From NCBI GenBank assembly GCA_021234155.1, contig JAJEKV010000105.1, positions 126,001-190,000 of the forward strand: 64,000 nt of DNA, read 5' to 3'. Positions within the stretch are counted from its first letter, which is position 1. Every line of letters starts with the position of its first letter. The notes beneath the pieces were generated by a model. The model had not been told where the DNA came from. It did no database searches and saw nothing but the letters and a program-made list of their open reading frames with translations. Shown piece after piece: positions 47,534 through 58,649 of the stretch. This DNA is from Isoetes taiwanensis (lineage: Eukaryota; Streptophyta; Lycopodiopsida; Isoetales; Isoetaceae). Both the position numbers and the translations under genes were made by a program.

Positions 47534-50010
47534 GCACGAGCCTCAATATATTGCAAGAATCTCCAATTGGAGTTCCTATTAATGTAAGTGAAATCCATCA
47601 AGTTTGGGATCATTGTACATAGTTATTTATTTCACTGAGGTTAATAAAAGCATTATTAGCTTGCTCCTCATATGTTCATGGCAGCTAGTCTAATGTAGTA
47701 TGATATTGTAGCTGGTTAGTGGAACAGCCCTGTAACGTTATCTCGGAGCTTGGCCTATCCACATGTCTAAAAAATTGACATGGACTTTCCTTGAACTGTT
47801 AAATGTGGATCTAACAAAAATCGCCTCGTGCATTCTGGAGAGATGTTGCACCATTGTTGTGTTGCACCGTCTCACTTTATGACGCTTAATGCTTTGCTGC
47901 GTTTTCCTTTAACTTCACAAGCCCAACACCATATGTGTGATATCTGGATTGGAATGCGAGTGTACAACAAGTCTCGTTGCCCAAATAGTTTTTGGTTGTA
48001 CAAGCAGCGGTCACTACTTCTAAGTGGTCATCAGCATGTCTTATGGATAAGAGCGAAAAAATATCTCTCTATTACTTTGCGTTGGACTCCTTGTTTTTCT
48101 GCATAAAGTACTTATCCCTTTCCTGTTGGAGCTCTATACTACAGCCTTTTGCATCTGTAGACAAGAGTTTCTATAGTTAGAACTTTCAAGACATTTAACC
48201 AAACATTGTGCAATTCATTTTACATGTGAGATACGTTACTAGTTTGACAACTGATCTTCTGGTCTGCTATATTCCAGCATTACATCTGAGCATTTGGGAT
48301 TCTTAATTCTGGTTTGTTTAAATATTAGGTTGATCCTCCAAGCCTTTGTTGTTCTTTTATCTTCTCTGTTTCTGGCTTTCATCTCGTGCTGCCAATTTGT
48401 TTTACTTCATGCACAGATGTCGCGTCTGTCAAAATGCGTCTACATATTCTCAGGCATCTAACTCTCATAAATTTATTTGGCTGCTAAGGTATAGCATGAA
48501 AGTGTTGTGCAAGTGTTCATTTTGCCGTTTTGTTTTACTGCCAATGCACGGATGTCTCATTTGTAGCTATCCTTTTGCATCTATGTATGGTCACCCGACT
48601 AGCTCATATATTTATTGGTTCCCATGTTCTGCGTCCTTGTTCTGCCATATATATGTTAATGAAAAATATTGGAGACATCAAGAGGAATGAGACCCATAAA
48701 CTAAGATTTATGGAAAGATTTGTCGACTTTATTTTCTTCATCAAGAATATCTGTAGATCTAGGTGAATATACAGTACTAAAGTACCATGCACAATCTACT
48801 AATTGCAAAATGAATGTGTAGTTCAGATCAATTTGCAAAGGTGAAAGCCTCATTTTCGAGAAGATTCAACATGACATGCATGCCTTATAATTATTTAGGA
48901 GATTGAACATGACATGCATGCCTTATAATTATTTAAGTATAAGAGTTTGCAGTTCATTTTCATTTTCTTCTGAATTTCTTTCATCTTAGCAAGTATATGG
49001 ATTTTACTTCTTGTGATTGTGATTAAAACGCTTGTTGATATAAAAGCACAAATTGTAGATAAAGGTTTTCATTGATGCTGTTCAGAGTAACAATTGTGCT
49101 GCGGAGGCACTGCTGCAACCTGAGTCCTAGTATTTTTTATGTAGGATGCAAGTACTTGTTCAGTGGAAGAAAAGGGATGACTAGGGTCTGTAAAGGGTCC
49201 TTTATGAGCTTCTTCCACCAACTTAAGTTCTGAGAAGGATGTCTAGGGTCCGTACAAGGTCATTTATGAGTCTTACGAAGTTATAAGCCTTATGAAGTTC
49301 TGAAAAGGTTTATATCCGTGACCTTTGACCTCCATCTTTTAAAACATGCATTAACTCTTTGCCTTTAGGCATCTGTTTGTGTTTGAATAAATTTATTGGC
49401 ATATACCATACCAGTAAGTATGTCTTTTTGCATCATAATACTTAAGTGGTGGCGGTCTAGTAACATGTTCTCAACTGATCAGATGCAGCATTATTATTTT
49501 GATTAAAAAATATTTGCCTTTGGACATGCCCTCAAATTATTTAAATTTGTGCATTGATTATAGCAAAGATTGGGCTGACATAATATTTTCAGTTAAGTGG
49601 GCATGCAGAATATATTTTCTTCAATTTGCACAACCATGTTACAAGCATGATATAAAAAGGTGATCAAGGAGAACTTTTGATTCAAAGCATACATTGAAAA
49701 CCATCCTCTTGAGTGATAATGGATGTATGCCAAAGATTTTGAGGATCTTGTATCTTTGCTGACATTCAAGACTTTAAACACCTCATGTGTAGCTACAATA
49801 TAATAGACAAAGATCCAATCATGTGACTTAAAGTTATGTACGCTTAGACAAATGGTTAAATGTCTTAGGTAGCTCCCAAACAAAAGATTTGCAGCTGGAG
49901 GATTTGATAGAAGTTGAAGAAAATAGGAACTGAAACATTTTCAGTTGATCATCTCTTTCTTTTTATCCTGTCTGACTCTGGATCTTGAACATTATCAGCA
50001 AATATTATAT
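47534..50010. other. AT-rich region downstream of VPS20
   Basis: No gene supported. A poly(A)-signal-like AATAAA occurs at 47644. A 38-bp tandem duplication starting AGATTCAACATGACATGCAT lies at 48862-48899 and 48900-48937. Near 49190 and 49240 a segment around CTAGGGTC(T/C)GTA is repeated. Confidence 0.6.
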
Positions 50011-50014
50011 GTTA

Positions 50015-50046
50015 CAAGAATTTGTCGCGGCGGCATTCGCCGCCGC
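50015..50046 (-). other. GC-rich terminal hairpin, candidate Helitron-like 3' end (copy 1)
   Basis: Minus strand: GCGGCGGC-GAAT-GCCGCCGC, then GACAAATT and CTTGT. The stem (50027-50034 with 50039-50046) is perfect. The isolated GC stem in AT-rich DNA followed at a fixed distance by CTTGT is shared with 53673-53705. Classical Helitrons end CTRR, so CTTG is unusual. Confidence 0.45.
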
Positions 50047-50049
50047 AGT

Positions 50050-52465
50050 CAGGTTTGGTTTGATAATATCTCAGAAATCAACAAATTTAAATGAATGGAA
50101 GCGGAATATAAAATTATTGTAGTATTAAAGGAAATTGGAATGGGGTACATGTTTATGAGAGATCTAGGAGGATTTCAAAATTTGCTATTTTGTCTAGTAA
50201 AGTCTTGCATTCTGTTGACCAATCGATGGGATTGATTTCTTAAACTGCAATGTTTTGTCTCGGTTCTACATTCTTGCTCTTGTATAATGTTACCATATAT
50301 AATTGTTCAAATCATCACCTTTGTTTTCATCTCCTAATGTGTACATCTCCTAATGTGTGTTTTTAAATGATTGTTGTTACGTTATGCGCCCGTAGAAGTA
50401 TCAATAAATGTTGGCCACTTTGGCTTCTAAACCTTAACTCTTGACTTCCAAACTCTTGGATATGGATGCTACATGGTTAGTCCGAATAATTAAAATTTAG
50501 ATGGGATAGTTAAGCGATTCTATGAGAGGGCATCTTGGCCACTAGCCGTTATCATGGAGAAAGTGGAGAATATATAGGATACTCCGAGAATATACATAAA
50601 CACTTCCTCAAAGCACAATCCACGATCGCTAAAAAGCATGCCCCAATAATATCCAAGCTCTACCACCTCAAAGATGGAGTTTGATCTTCAAGATGTATCA
50701 TCTAGGTGCCTTTAATAAAGTGTTGATTAGCCATATCACCAATAAAATGACTTTTACTTTTCGATATTATTGTGTCCTATATGCCGAGTGTGTATGGAAT
50801 GAGCAACACAAATGTCGACGACATTGCATTTGCACGGCATGAAACTCATCGAAGATGTCAATTATATCATAAGGGGCATTTGTTTGATCGAGGGCTACCA
50901 TCATTGCATCCATTTTGTGTGTGACACATGCCGCTTGTAAGGATATGTTTTATAATGTTCACATTTAGATGGCGGGCTCTTTGCGACTATATCTACTCAA
51001 AGACAAACCATATGCCATTTGGACGGACGATATGTTTTCCTCGGGGTAATTTGAAGAGTACCTGATTTAGAATAAATTTTTAAAGCTCTCCCTGAAATTG
51101 GGATGAAGAGACAAGTTGAATCGTGTTGATCTTTTTCTCGACCACCAATCAAGTTGTTTTAAATGATGTGGCGTAAAAGTTGCTTTTCGACCCAAATCAA
51201 GTTGTTTTAAATGATGTGGCGTCAAGTTGTTTTTAGAAAAACAACATATATTTAAAGCTCAAGTCTGCCATTGGTTTGCTTTTCCTTTTATGAAAATCTA
51301 CAGATCTTAGATGTTGGCTCTGAATAGAATTGGCCAGCAAGATATCTGGATTCACTTAAGGCAAAAAAAAAAAAAAAACGGAAAAAAAAAGCCAATTGAT
51401 GGCAAGGTTCGGATTGAGAAATACTTTTCTGTTCGATTTATCAGTGGGTGCCAAACTCTTTTCTTGCGCTTATCTCGGTGTTCTTGATAATCATGTTTTT
51501 AATTGTCTATATTTATTCACTGGTCTATGTATTTTGGGATAGAGCTGGTTATTGCATTCTTTGTCTTGTTTTGCTTAGTGGAAGATCTTTCAGACCAAAC
51601 GCTTGAGCACATGCATAACTGTATCTTCGAACAGGAAAGCAATGGATTCACATCAAACCAAACAAAACATTAAATTATTTTATGGTCGTAACAAACAAAA
51701 TCGAAGACCAGCAACCCAAGACGCCAGCAACCCACACAAGGATTGCAAATCTTAGAACTAATAGGTACAGACCCTACAAAATCATCAACATTCGGTCAAA
51801 ACTACGGTGCAAGCCACAACTCGACTCCTCTACAATTCCTCTGTCTCGGAATCATTTGGGTTTTCTGCGAAAAGATGTTAACTTTTGCCAAATGTTGAGA
51901 CCACTTATAATAATATGATGTCTGGCTCTCTTATTGCAAGTTCTCATATTTAGAATGAGCTTTGCCGCGTACAACAGAACTTTCCCTGGGTTAAAATGGA
52001 GAGCTAAGATTTATTCTGATAATAATAAGCCAGAGAAAAATTTACCTGGCTTGGCAACTCCACCCAATATCATCCAAAACAGGATATGCTAGTAGGTTTA
52101 TCTGATATGCATACAGAACTTGAATGTTGCTTGTATGCAGAAAGAAAACATTGCAGTTGTAAGCGATAAACAATAAAGGGTTGCAACAAATCGGAGCTCT
52201 TTATGAAATGCTTTCTCAAATTGTAGCCATAAACCTTATGTGTGGCCATTGTTTTCATCACGGAATTCCCTGTCCACCACAAACCTCCGACCAATGTTTT
52301 TGCCACAGAAAGCAAGATCATGGTTTGATGAAGAGGAGGATGTCTGTCGGAATGAGGGGCGCTTTAACCAACAGTAAGGAATGCAGAAAAGTCTAAAATA
52401 ATGCCTGAAATCTTGGTCAGACATTCTGCTTACCTTGAGCTGAGAAGGTCCTTGCTCCCAAGCCA
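50050..52465. other. AT-rich region without recognised gene
   Basis: No coding sequence supported. A partial repeat of CAAGTTGTTTTAAATGATGT occurs at 51151 and 51199. Confidence 0.5.
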
Positions 52466-53100
52466 TGCTTTGAGAGCACAAACAACGACTTCCAGGCCTC
52501 TCCCCTTCTAAACTACAGCCAAATACACAAATCCAAGCTCATATCTAAGGATATCTAATCTGTCATTGCCTGAAGGTTCGCTTATGAAAGGCCTCCAGGC
52601 CTCTGACCTGATCACTACGCAGTAACATAGCGGCGTTGTACGCCCCTGAGATTCCTGAAATCCCTTGGAGAATCTTGAAGCCCTAAAGAAAGAAACCAAA
52701 TCCTAAAATATTCGCAGCTCCATCCGGAGACTTCTGGATGCTCGAAAGCGGATAAAATTAACCGGAGACTTCTGGATGCTCGAAAGCGGATAAAATTAAC
52801 CGATCATCCAAGATGTAATTCCGAAAGCACGGGCTTTCTCAAAACACACACAATTACCTGATGTCCATCAGTTACTCCCCGCTCAAATCCGACAGACTTC
52901 TCCAACCCAACCTCCGCGCCAAACCAACCACATCTACTCCGTTGACAATCTTCCTATCCCGTCAGATTTCTCCGCCCTCCTTCTTTTATACTATGTCGGC
53001 CCTTCGAGGCTTCTCGGACAACGGCCTCGGTTCCGCCGGGGAACGGCCTTAGCTCTTTCCGGAACCTCCGCCAGACTTCAAACCCCATCCTTCTAGAAGT
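52440..53100 (-). other. Possible 5' end of an unidentified minus-strand gene
   Basis: On the minus strand, after a long GC-richer leader, ATGGCTTGGGAGCAAGGACC.. encodes MAWEQGPSQLK and is followed at once by GTAAGC, a good donor, suggesting a first coding exon ending near 52440. A downstream reading CGKNIGRRFVVDREFRDENN at 52320-52240 could be a later exon. The family is not recognised. Confidence 0.3.
52724..52799. repeat. Perfect 38-bp tandem duplication
   Basis: Two identical units beginning CCGGAGACTTCTGGATGCTC, 52724-52761 and 52762-52799. Being exact, it is recent. Confidence 0.95.
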
Positions 53101-53344
53101 TTCTAAAGAATGCCATTTCTCCCACCTGTCAAGTTTTGAAACGTTCACTCCCTCACTTAGTATTTTAGAACTTGACACCTGTTCAACTCTAAGCAACAAA
53201 AAATAACAATTTCACGTGCCCTAAGCTGCCCCCTAATCCTCCATATTACAATTATATATTAGAGATAACTATGTATGCACTCTCGAGGCTCAATTTTTAG
53301 ACAAGTGTGATTTTTAAATGTCCTGATTGGTTCACGGTTCTTTC

Positions 53345-53672
53345 TACTTCTGACTTTCTTGTTTGATTCGTCTAAAATGCCTCCTATTGTGAGCTTGCTT
53401 GTCTCGTTATAGGTGGCATTCTAGACCGTTCAAATAGGAAGACAAAAATAGCCTGGGCTATTTTCTAAAGCAACCCCTTATTGTCTACAACAAACAAATT
53501 GACAATTGAGTGTTTCGTGAAATGTCTCGCTTGATTTATTGCTTCCTCTACATCTAATTTTCCTATTTGATTGATTTGAACTGCCTCATGCTGTGAGCTT
53601 GCTTGGCTCGTTGTAGGTGGCATTCTTGATCTTTCAAATAGGAAGATCAGAAATAGACTAAATCATTATCTA
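53345..53672. repeat. Diverged direct repeat, period about 215 bp
   Basis: GTGAGCTTGCTTG(T/G)CTCGTTRTAGGTGG and following AAATAGGAAGA(C/T) recur at 53390-53465 and 53597-53670. The second copy runs up to the hairpin at 53686, so it may be subterminal sequence of the element ending there. Confidence 0.65.
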
Positions 53673-53705
53673 CAAGAAACTTATCGCGGCGGCCAAGGCC
53701 GCCGC
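53673..53705 (-). other. GC-rich terminal hairpin, candidate Helitron-like 3' end (copy 2)
   Basis: Minus strand: GCGGCGGCC-TT-GGCCGCCGC, then GATAAGTTT and CTTGT. The 9-bp stem is perfect (53686-53694 with 53697-53705). It matches copy 1 in stem, spacer and end. Confidence 0.45.
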
Positions 53706-54048
53706 AAACGTTTCTCTTTCCCAGCCTTTTGTATACACTCAAAACCTGTTTCGGATCATACGAAAGATAATTCAATAACATGCCCGTAACAAATGGCCTA
53801 ACATGTAACATCCCTGCTATTCTACCAAGGTGAATAAATTACAAATTTTTCTTTGAAAGCACATTTTCTGAGATCAAACTAAGTAATGTTCGCACTACAA
53901 AGATGGATTCTGGCTCTGCTCAACTGAAAGGGACGCAACGATGTAATTCTCTTTGTGTCCACTGCTGAGCGCCAGGGCATTTTGGCAATCTTATTGTCAT
54001 CCTCATCCTGCTATAAACATTTGCTTTGGTGCTGAATATCAAATTAAT

Positions 54049-54680
54049 TTAACACCATTTTATCACGTCAAGCATTTCATATACTATGCTTCTAAGTGCA
54101 TCTAACCTGAAGCTCTGATGTCGTTCTAGTTGCTTCCTCAGATCTTCGTGCACATCCAACCAGTGCCTTGATAGGCGATAAACATGCGCATAAACCATCT
54201 TTGGCTTCACTGGGTATTTTTTTACAGAGGCCAAGGTATTCTAGACACAAAGTAGGTGCATCAAGAGTATCACCAATATAATCTCTAGACTGACATGGTC
54301 CTGTTAAACTATGGCCTATAAAAAAAAACGCAGGATTATCAAGCAGAGCATTACCTGATAGGATACCATCTGCTCCTGTTTCACTTAAATGCTTAGTTAC
54401 ATCATTTATGTGGTAAATATTTCCATTTGCCAGCACAAGTATTTAAACAACCTCTTTTATAGCTATAATCTGACCCCATTCTCGCTGAGTAGTCCTAGAA
54501 CATTTTTGTTTTCTTGTTCTTTCATGAACAACCAAAAGTGCACAGACCGATTCCTCCCACATCCGTGCTGTCTATTTCAAGAAAATCTCTAATTTTACAG
54601 GAAACATGTATCTCCAGGTTGGATGCCATTTTAGAAACAATCAATGGGACTAACGGTCTAGACTTTTGCTTAAGACTAAA
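54049..54680 (-). pseudogene. tRNA-dihydrouridine synthase (DUS1-like) remnant, no introns seen
   Basis: On the minus strand, in shifting frames: KMASNLEIHVSCKIRDFLEI (about 54640-54580), VHERTRKQKCSR (54530-), EWGQIIAIKEVV-stop-ILVLANGNIYHINDVTKHL, SETGADGILSGNALLDNPAF (to about 54320), LCLEYLGL, and KYPVKPKMVYAHVYRLSRHW with LDVHEDLRKQLE (54220-54110). The (V/I)SCKIR, ANGNI and GADG(V/I)(L/M)S blocks are hallmarks of DUS enzymes, which reduce uridine in tRNA using FMN; the N-terminal FMN region and catalytic cysteine are not visible. At least three frame changes make it dead. Exons run together without introns over about 190 codons. Confidence 0.82.
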
Positions 54681-54799
54681 TGCAAGTTTTCTATTTGCAG
54701 TATTTGGCTTTTGCAATATGCCCTTGGAAGTTGTCATTATAAGAGAAACCTTTTTACCACTGAGAATCCCAGCAGTAATATGCTTGCTGTATTCCTTGT

Positions 54800-54860
54800 T
54801 TGAGTCTCATAGGCCAATTGGTCTTCGCGGACGATAAAGATCAATTCAATTCAATTCTAC
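54800..54860 (+). mobile_element. LINE family B 3' end with (AATTC)n tail
   Basis: TCATAGGCCAATTGGTCTTC, GGACGATAAA then (AATTC)3. The same block, inverted, ends the LINE-B fragment at 35.94 kb with a (TATTC)n tail. This is a very short 5'-truncated insertion, or a remnant of one. Confidence 0.65.
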
Positions 54861-54927
54861 ATCCTATTACGCTATTAAGCTATTTTTCTATCTGAAATTT
54901 TTTGTTTTGGTTTCTTATGTAAGATGA

Positions 54928-54970
54928 TTTTTTTTTTTTTTTTGAGAAAAAATAAAAATAAAATAAAACA
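54928..54970 (-). mobile_element. Poly(A) tail of a minus-strand retroposon
   Basis: T16 at 54928-54943 followed by GAGAAAAAATAAAAATAAAATAAAA. The form recalls the poly(A)-ended L1 LINE C; no coding part is seen upstream of it. Confidence 0.4.
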
Positions 54971-55439
54971 TTGGCAAGTCCATTGATACAATATAAAACA
55001 TTAAATAGTTGCCATAAACAAATAATGAAACTACCACTCCTATAAATTGTCACTAAAGCCTAGCAACATCAGGCATCATAACTAGTCATTCATATATTCT
55101 AACACGTGTTTATCCCATACGTCATCCACGATCAACAAAAATTTAATTTTTCTTGGCATGTTGAACACTATTTTTTTCATTTTCTACGCGGGTTGGGATT
55201 AAAAGGATTTATTGTATTGCTCATCAACACAAACTCTTTGATAAAGTTGATCTTGCTTGCAAAATACTACGTTTGAGGCCTCTGACTTAATCTGATGCCA
55301 TGATCTTCCATGCTTCTTGTTTATCGCAGATCAACAGATACAAAATGGGAAGTTGGATCAAATAGAAAATAATTCAGATAAATGCCCATTGGGAATGTTG
55401 TTTGAGCTGACTTTGCTTTCCTATGTACTATTTTCAAAA

Positions 55440-55815
55440 ACTTTCTCAAGCATTGGATACAACATGATGGAAAGAGAACTAGATATACTAGCTGAAACTA
55501 TATCCAGGCTATGGATTTCATTAGCTTTGGAGAAATTCCTACACTTCTCCATATCTTTAGCATATGATTCAGTTTTGTCAATCTCATTTATCTCTAAAAA
55601 TTTGAATATATCTGTACAACAATCAACCTGTTTTTGCAGAATAAAGGGATAAGCAAAGTTCTTAAACATGAATGGGATAGAAATAAAACTTACGCAGTTC
55701 ATCCAAACTTGAAGGTATCTTGAATCTGTCCAATACTTCTTTTTGTCATGGAATGTTTTTAGACATGGTTCTAGCATTGGAAGCTTGCCATATTGTGCTC
55801 CTTCAGAAGGGTATG
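55440..55815 (-). pseudogene. BUB1/BUBR1 (Mad3-domain) gene fragment with an intron
   Basis: Minus-strand exon from about 55815 to 55694 encodes YGKLPMLEPCLKTFHDKKK, YWTDSRYLQVWMNC and ends at GTAAGT. After a 66-base intron with a TTTTTGCAAAAACAG acceptor, the exon from 55627 reads VDCCTDIFKFLEINEIDKTE, then KANEIHSLDI. (Y)..DxRYLxxWxx..(C).D...FLE.N.I and KANEI are the core of the Mad3/BUB1 homology region 1, the TPR-like part of spindle-checkpoint proteins. No kinase or KEN boxes are seen, and the middle of the domain (the ..YE.YA.HLE part) is shortened. I take it for a fragment. Confidence 0.6.
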
Positions 55816-56039
55816 CTGAGATTGTGCTCCTTCAAAAGCGAAGGTCTTTAGAATGACTAAAGTATATATAATGATCTCAAATACTTACAGCCTGCAAGCA
55901 GATAAGAACAAAAACGTGGCATCCCTGGGTTTTTTCTTCTTTCTTGAATTTTGAAATGCAATATAAACGTACGTGTCAATCCCATGTCTGTCCTCAGCCC
56001 AGAAATATTAGCTTCTCATTTTTTAAGAACAGAAAATAC

Positions 56040-56600
56040 ACTGCCTTATATAAGGAGTGAAAGCAACTTATACGTGCTCATGGTATTGTCCACATATATT
56101 TTTTATCATATTTGGGGCATTTTAACTCCGTTTCAGCTGAAATTTATCGCGTTGGAAAGCTCCCTCAGAGATCTTTCTGAAGGTATGTGATTTGCATGTG
56201 TTTGAATGGTGTTTCCATAGCAAAAACACAGATTTTCAGCCTGCACCACCGCTTTGTGGTTCATATTACATTTTTGTTCATATCTATTTCTCTGTGACTC
56301 GGTTTCTGACGAAATTTATATCTTTGGAGAGCTCTCTCAGAGTTATTTCAAAGATATTTTATGTTGCTGATGTTTGAACAGGATTTCAGAGTGAAAACAA
56401 TAGATTTTCAGTGCTGGATTTAGGGTTTCCATTGTTCTATTTTTCAGCACTATATACTTTTCTTCATATCTATTGATCTGCAGCTCTGTTTTGGGAGCAA
56501 TGCATATCATTAGAATGCTTATTCTGTGATGATTCTAAAGACATATGGTTTATCCATATTTGCTTAAGATCTGAGAGGAGAAAACAACCAGTTTTTGCAA
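56040..56600. repeat. Three diverged tandem units of about 170 bp
   Basis: Units near 56115, 56285 and 56455 share TTCATATCTATT..CTG, (C/T)TCNGTTT(C/T), AATTTATC..TTGGA(A/G)AGC and CAGATTTTCAG. No coding sequence. It recalls, in style only, the three-unit array at 37.77-38.31 kb. Confidence 0.65.
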
Positions 56601-56727
56601 CCCGATTTTAAAGGCGAGGATTCAAAGGGTGTGATACCATCCAATCACCTTGGATTAAAACATTTACATGCTAAAGCCTTGCGGACGGAAGGCCTGTAAG
56701 AGGGAAAGCCATTGTTATTTTCATTTT

Positions 56728-57160
56728 AGGACAAGCGTCCACGTAAGGTGGCGAGGTTGAACTTGAGGTCGGCGCTTTGATTTATGCATTTGAACACTTT
56801 AGGGCGATGTGTGCATGTAAGGTGAAAGAGCCCGTGACTTGCTTCTTGCACTGGAGCCCTACCGCTGCCGACACGTGGAAGCTTTCGGACTGCTGCGTCG
56901 TAAAGGGACAGAGGTTTCATTTCGACAATGCGTCCGTAGGTGGCAGAGGTTGAACTTGAGGTAAGCTTTGATTTATGCACTTGAACACTTCCGCATTGAG
57001 GGTGTCCGTAAGGTGAAAAGAGCATGCACTTGCTTCTTGCACTTGGAAAGGCCGCGCCCGCTTCTGACGCGGAAGCTTTCGGACCGGCGCCGTAAAGGAA
57101 GCGACGAGGTTGTGCGTGATCAAAGTGTTTGGAGGCTTTGGACAAGCGCCCCGTAGGGTG
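56728..57160 (+). promoter_or_regulatory. LINE family B 5' UTR: tandem units of about 200 bp
   Basis: GGACAAGCGTCC.CGTAAGGTGGCGAGGTTGAACTT.. starts near 56728, a diverged copy starts near 56922, and a third start, TTTGGACAAGCGCCCCGTAG, lies at 57137. Shared landmarks are GATTTATGCA(T/C)TTGAACACTT, CTTGCTTCTTGCACT and GGAAGCTTTCGGAC. They lie just upstream of ORF1, where LINE promoters sit. GC content is higher than around it. Confidence 0.7.
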
Positions 57161-57279
57161 ACACCCTATTCATGGCAACTCCAGTGATAGAAGAGCCGGA
57201 CGAGCCCTGCGTCCCTTCATCCAACCCCACAGATATGCATGTGGATGGTGCAGAATCTGCGATCGCCTCTACCTAAGCC

Positions 57280-58610
57280 TTGGATATGGCAGCAAAACTT
57301 CTATTGGGAGAGTACATAGATGCCATCCCCAATCGCAGACCAGATGACACTGGCAAAATTGATAGGTGCACATTGAAAAGAGAAGCGCGGGCAAAGTCTC
57401 GTGCAACAAATATAGCTCGACAGGCCTATGACAGATACTCTAGCCTAGCGGCAAGCCATATCCGGGCTTCACCACCACCAAACCAGGCAGTTGAGGAGCA
57501 CTGGAAACATGTTCAAGCAATGGCAGAGGGCAACAAAGCTCGAATTGCTTGCTTGGCAGAGGAAATGCAAGCCTCCACACCCAAATTGCTCAAGAAGCAG
57601 CTGGCTACTGAAAAACAGCGTGTTTTTGGCATGGAGACCCGCATACAGCACCTAGAAGATGGCCTTCGCCTAGTGCACTCTGAAAGGCAGAAGGACAAGA
57701 AGAGTCTTGCTGACATGCAGGCCCGCATGGATTCCATGTCCACCGCCATTGAAACCATGACACAGGAAAAGCAACGTGTTGAGCAAGAGACAATGGCAAC
57801 CATCTCCCGCCTTCAATCAGAGGCTGAGGAGGCTGCTACTGTGATGCGAAAAGTTCAGGTCGCTTTTGAAGAGAGCCAGTCACAATTGAGAGCCCTTCAA
57901 ACTAGGGTTGAGACACAAGAAGTGGCCTCTGCAATGAACCCTATCTTTGGACTCTCGCTTGCAAAATCACGGACATAGCTCCGCGGCTTCGAGATCGAAG
58001 GTCGCGGAGCTGAGGGCAGCCATCCTTGAACAAGGCAAGGGCCTCAATCGAGAGGCTCATGAGCAATTGCAGCCGGTGCATGCGTGAATTGAAAAGGCGG
58101 CAACAATTTCAGCGGGGAGCTAAGCTCCGGCTTCGTGGGGAAGGAGAGACCGCTATACACCCACCGGCAGCGGTCCACGCCCAAGAGTCTGCAAGGTGTC
58201 ACCCGGGGACCGTCACGCTCTTGCACCACCCCAAGCCACTCTATGCCACCCCGCCCCAACCTAGGCCCTGACCTATGCTGCCGACAACAAACAACTCCTG
58301 TTGTGCCGGGCGGGGATTGACCTAAAAAATCGAGAGAGTTCGAGGCGGAGAAGCCACAATGTGGTGGTGCGTGGCACGGCCGAAGGAAAGGCGGGGAGGA
58401 CCTCGTTAACGGCTCCAAATGTTGATTCTTGCTCGAATGACATTCCCGTGCAAGTACATATTATTAGGGGCGAGGCGCCATGGCGCCCAGCGCCCGGGAC
58501 ATACGGGGTAGTCACGCGTTCACGGTGCGAGATCGCCAGAGTGAAAGTAGCTATCTATCGCCCGGTGGGCGGTGAAGGAACTGCCTTGTATGTTGACTGA
58601 GACCTGACCC
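57280..58610 (+). pseudogene. LINE family B ORF1 (coiled coil and RRM-like)
   Basis: The reading starts MDMAAKLLLGEYIDAIPNRR and stays open for 232 codons. A long coiled coil occupies roughly residues 85-225 (LLKKQLATEKQRVFGMETRI, QHLEDGLRLVHSERQKDKKS). A stop at 57976 ends it early; further on, in other frames, RRRSHNVVVRGTAEG (58345-58390) matches the RRM entry of the 8.1-kb copy. Its role would be RNA binding and packaging for the LINE. The 5' half is well kept while the 3' half is broken. Confidence 0.82.
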
Positions 58611-58649
58611 CAGCCCAACAAGAAGACCGCTTGACGAGTTGGCCAAAGT

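Noticed and set aside
57469-57803. Minus-strand ORFs at 57.5-57.8 kb
   Set aside because: Antisense shadow of the LINE-B ORF1 coiled coil.
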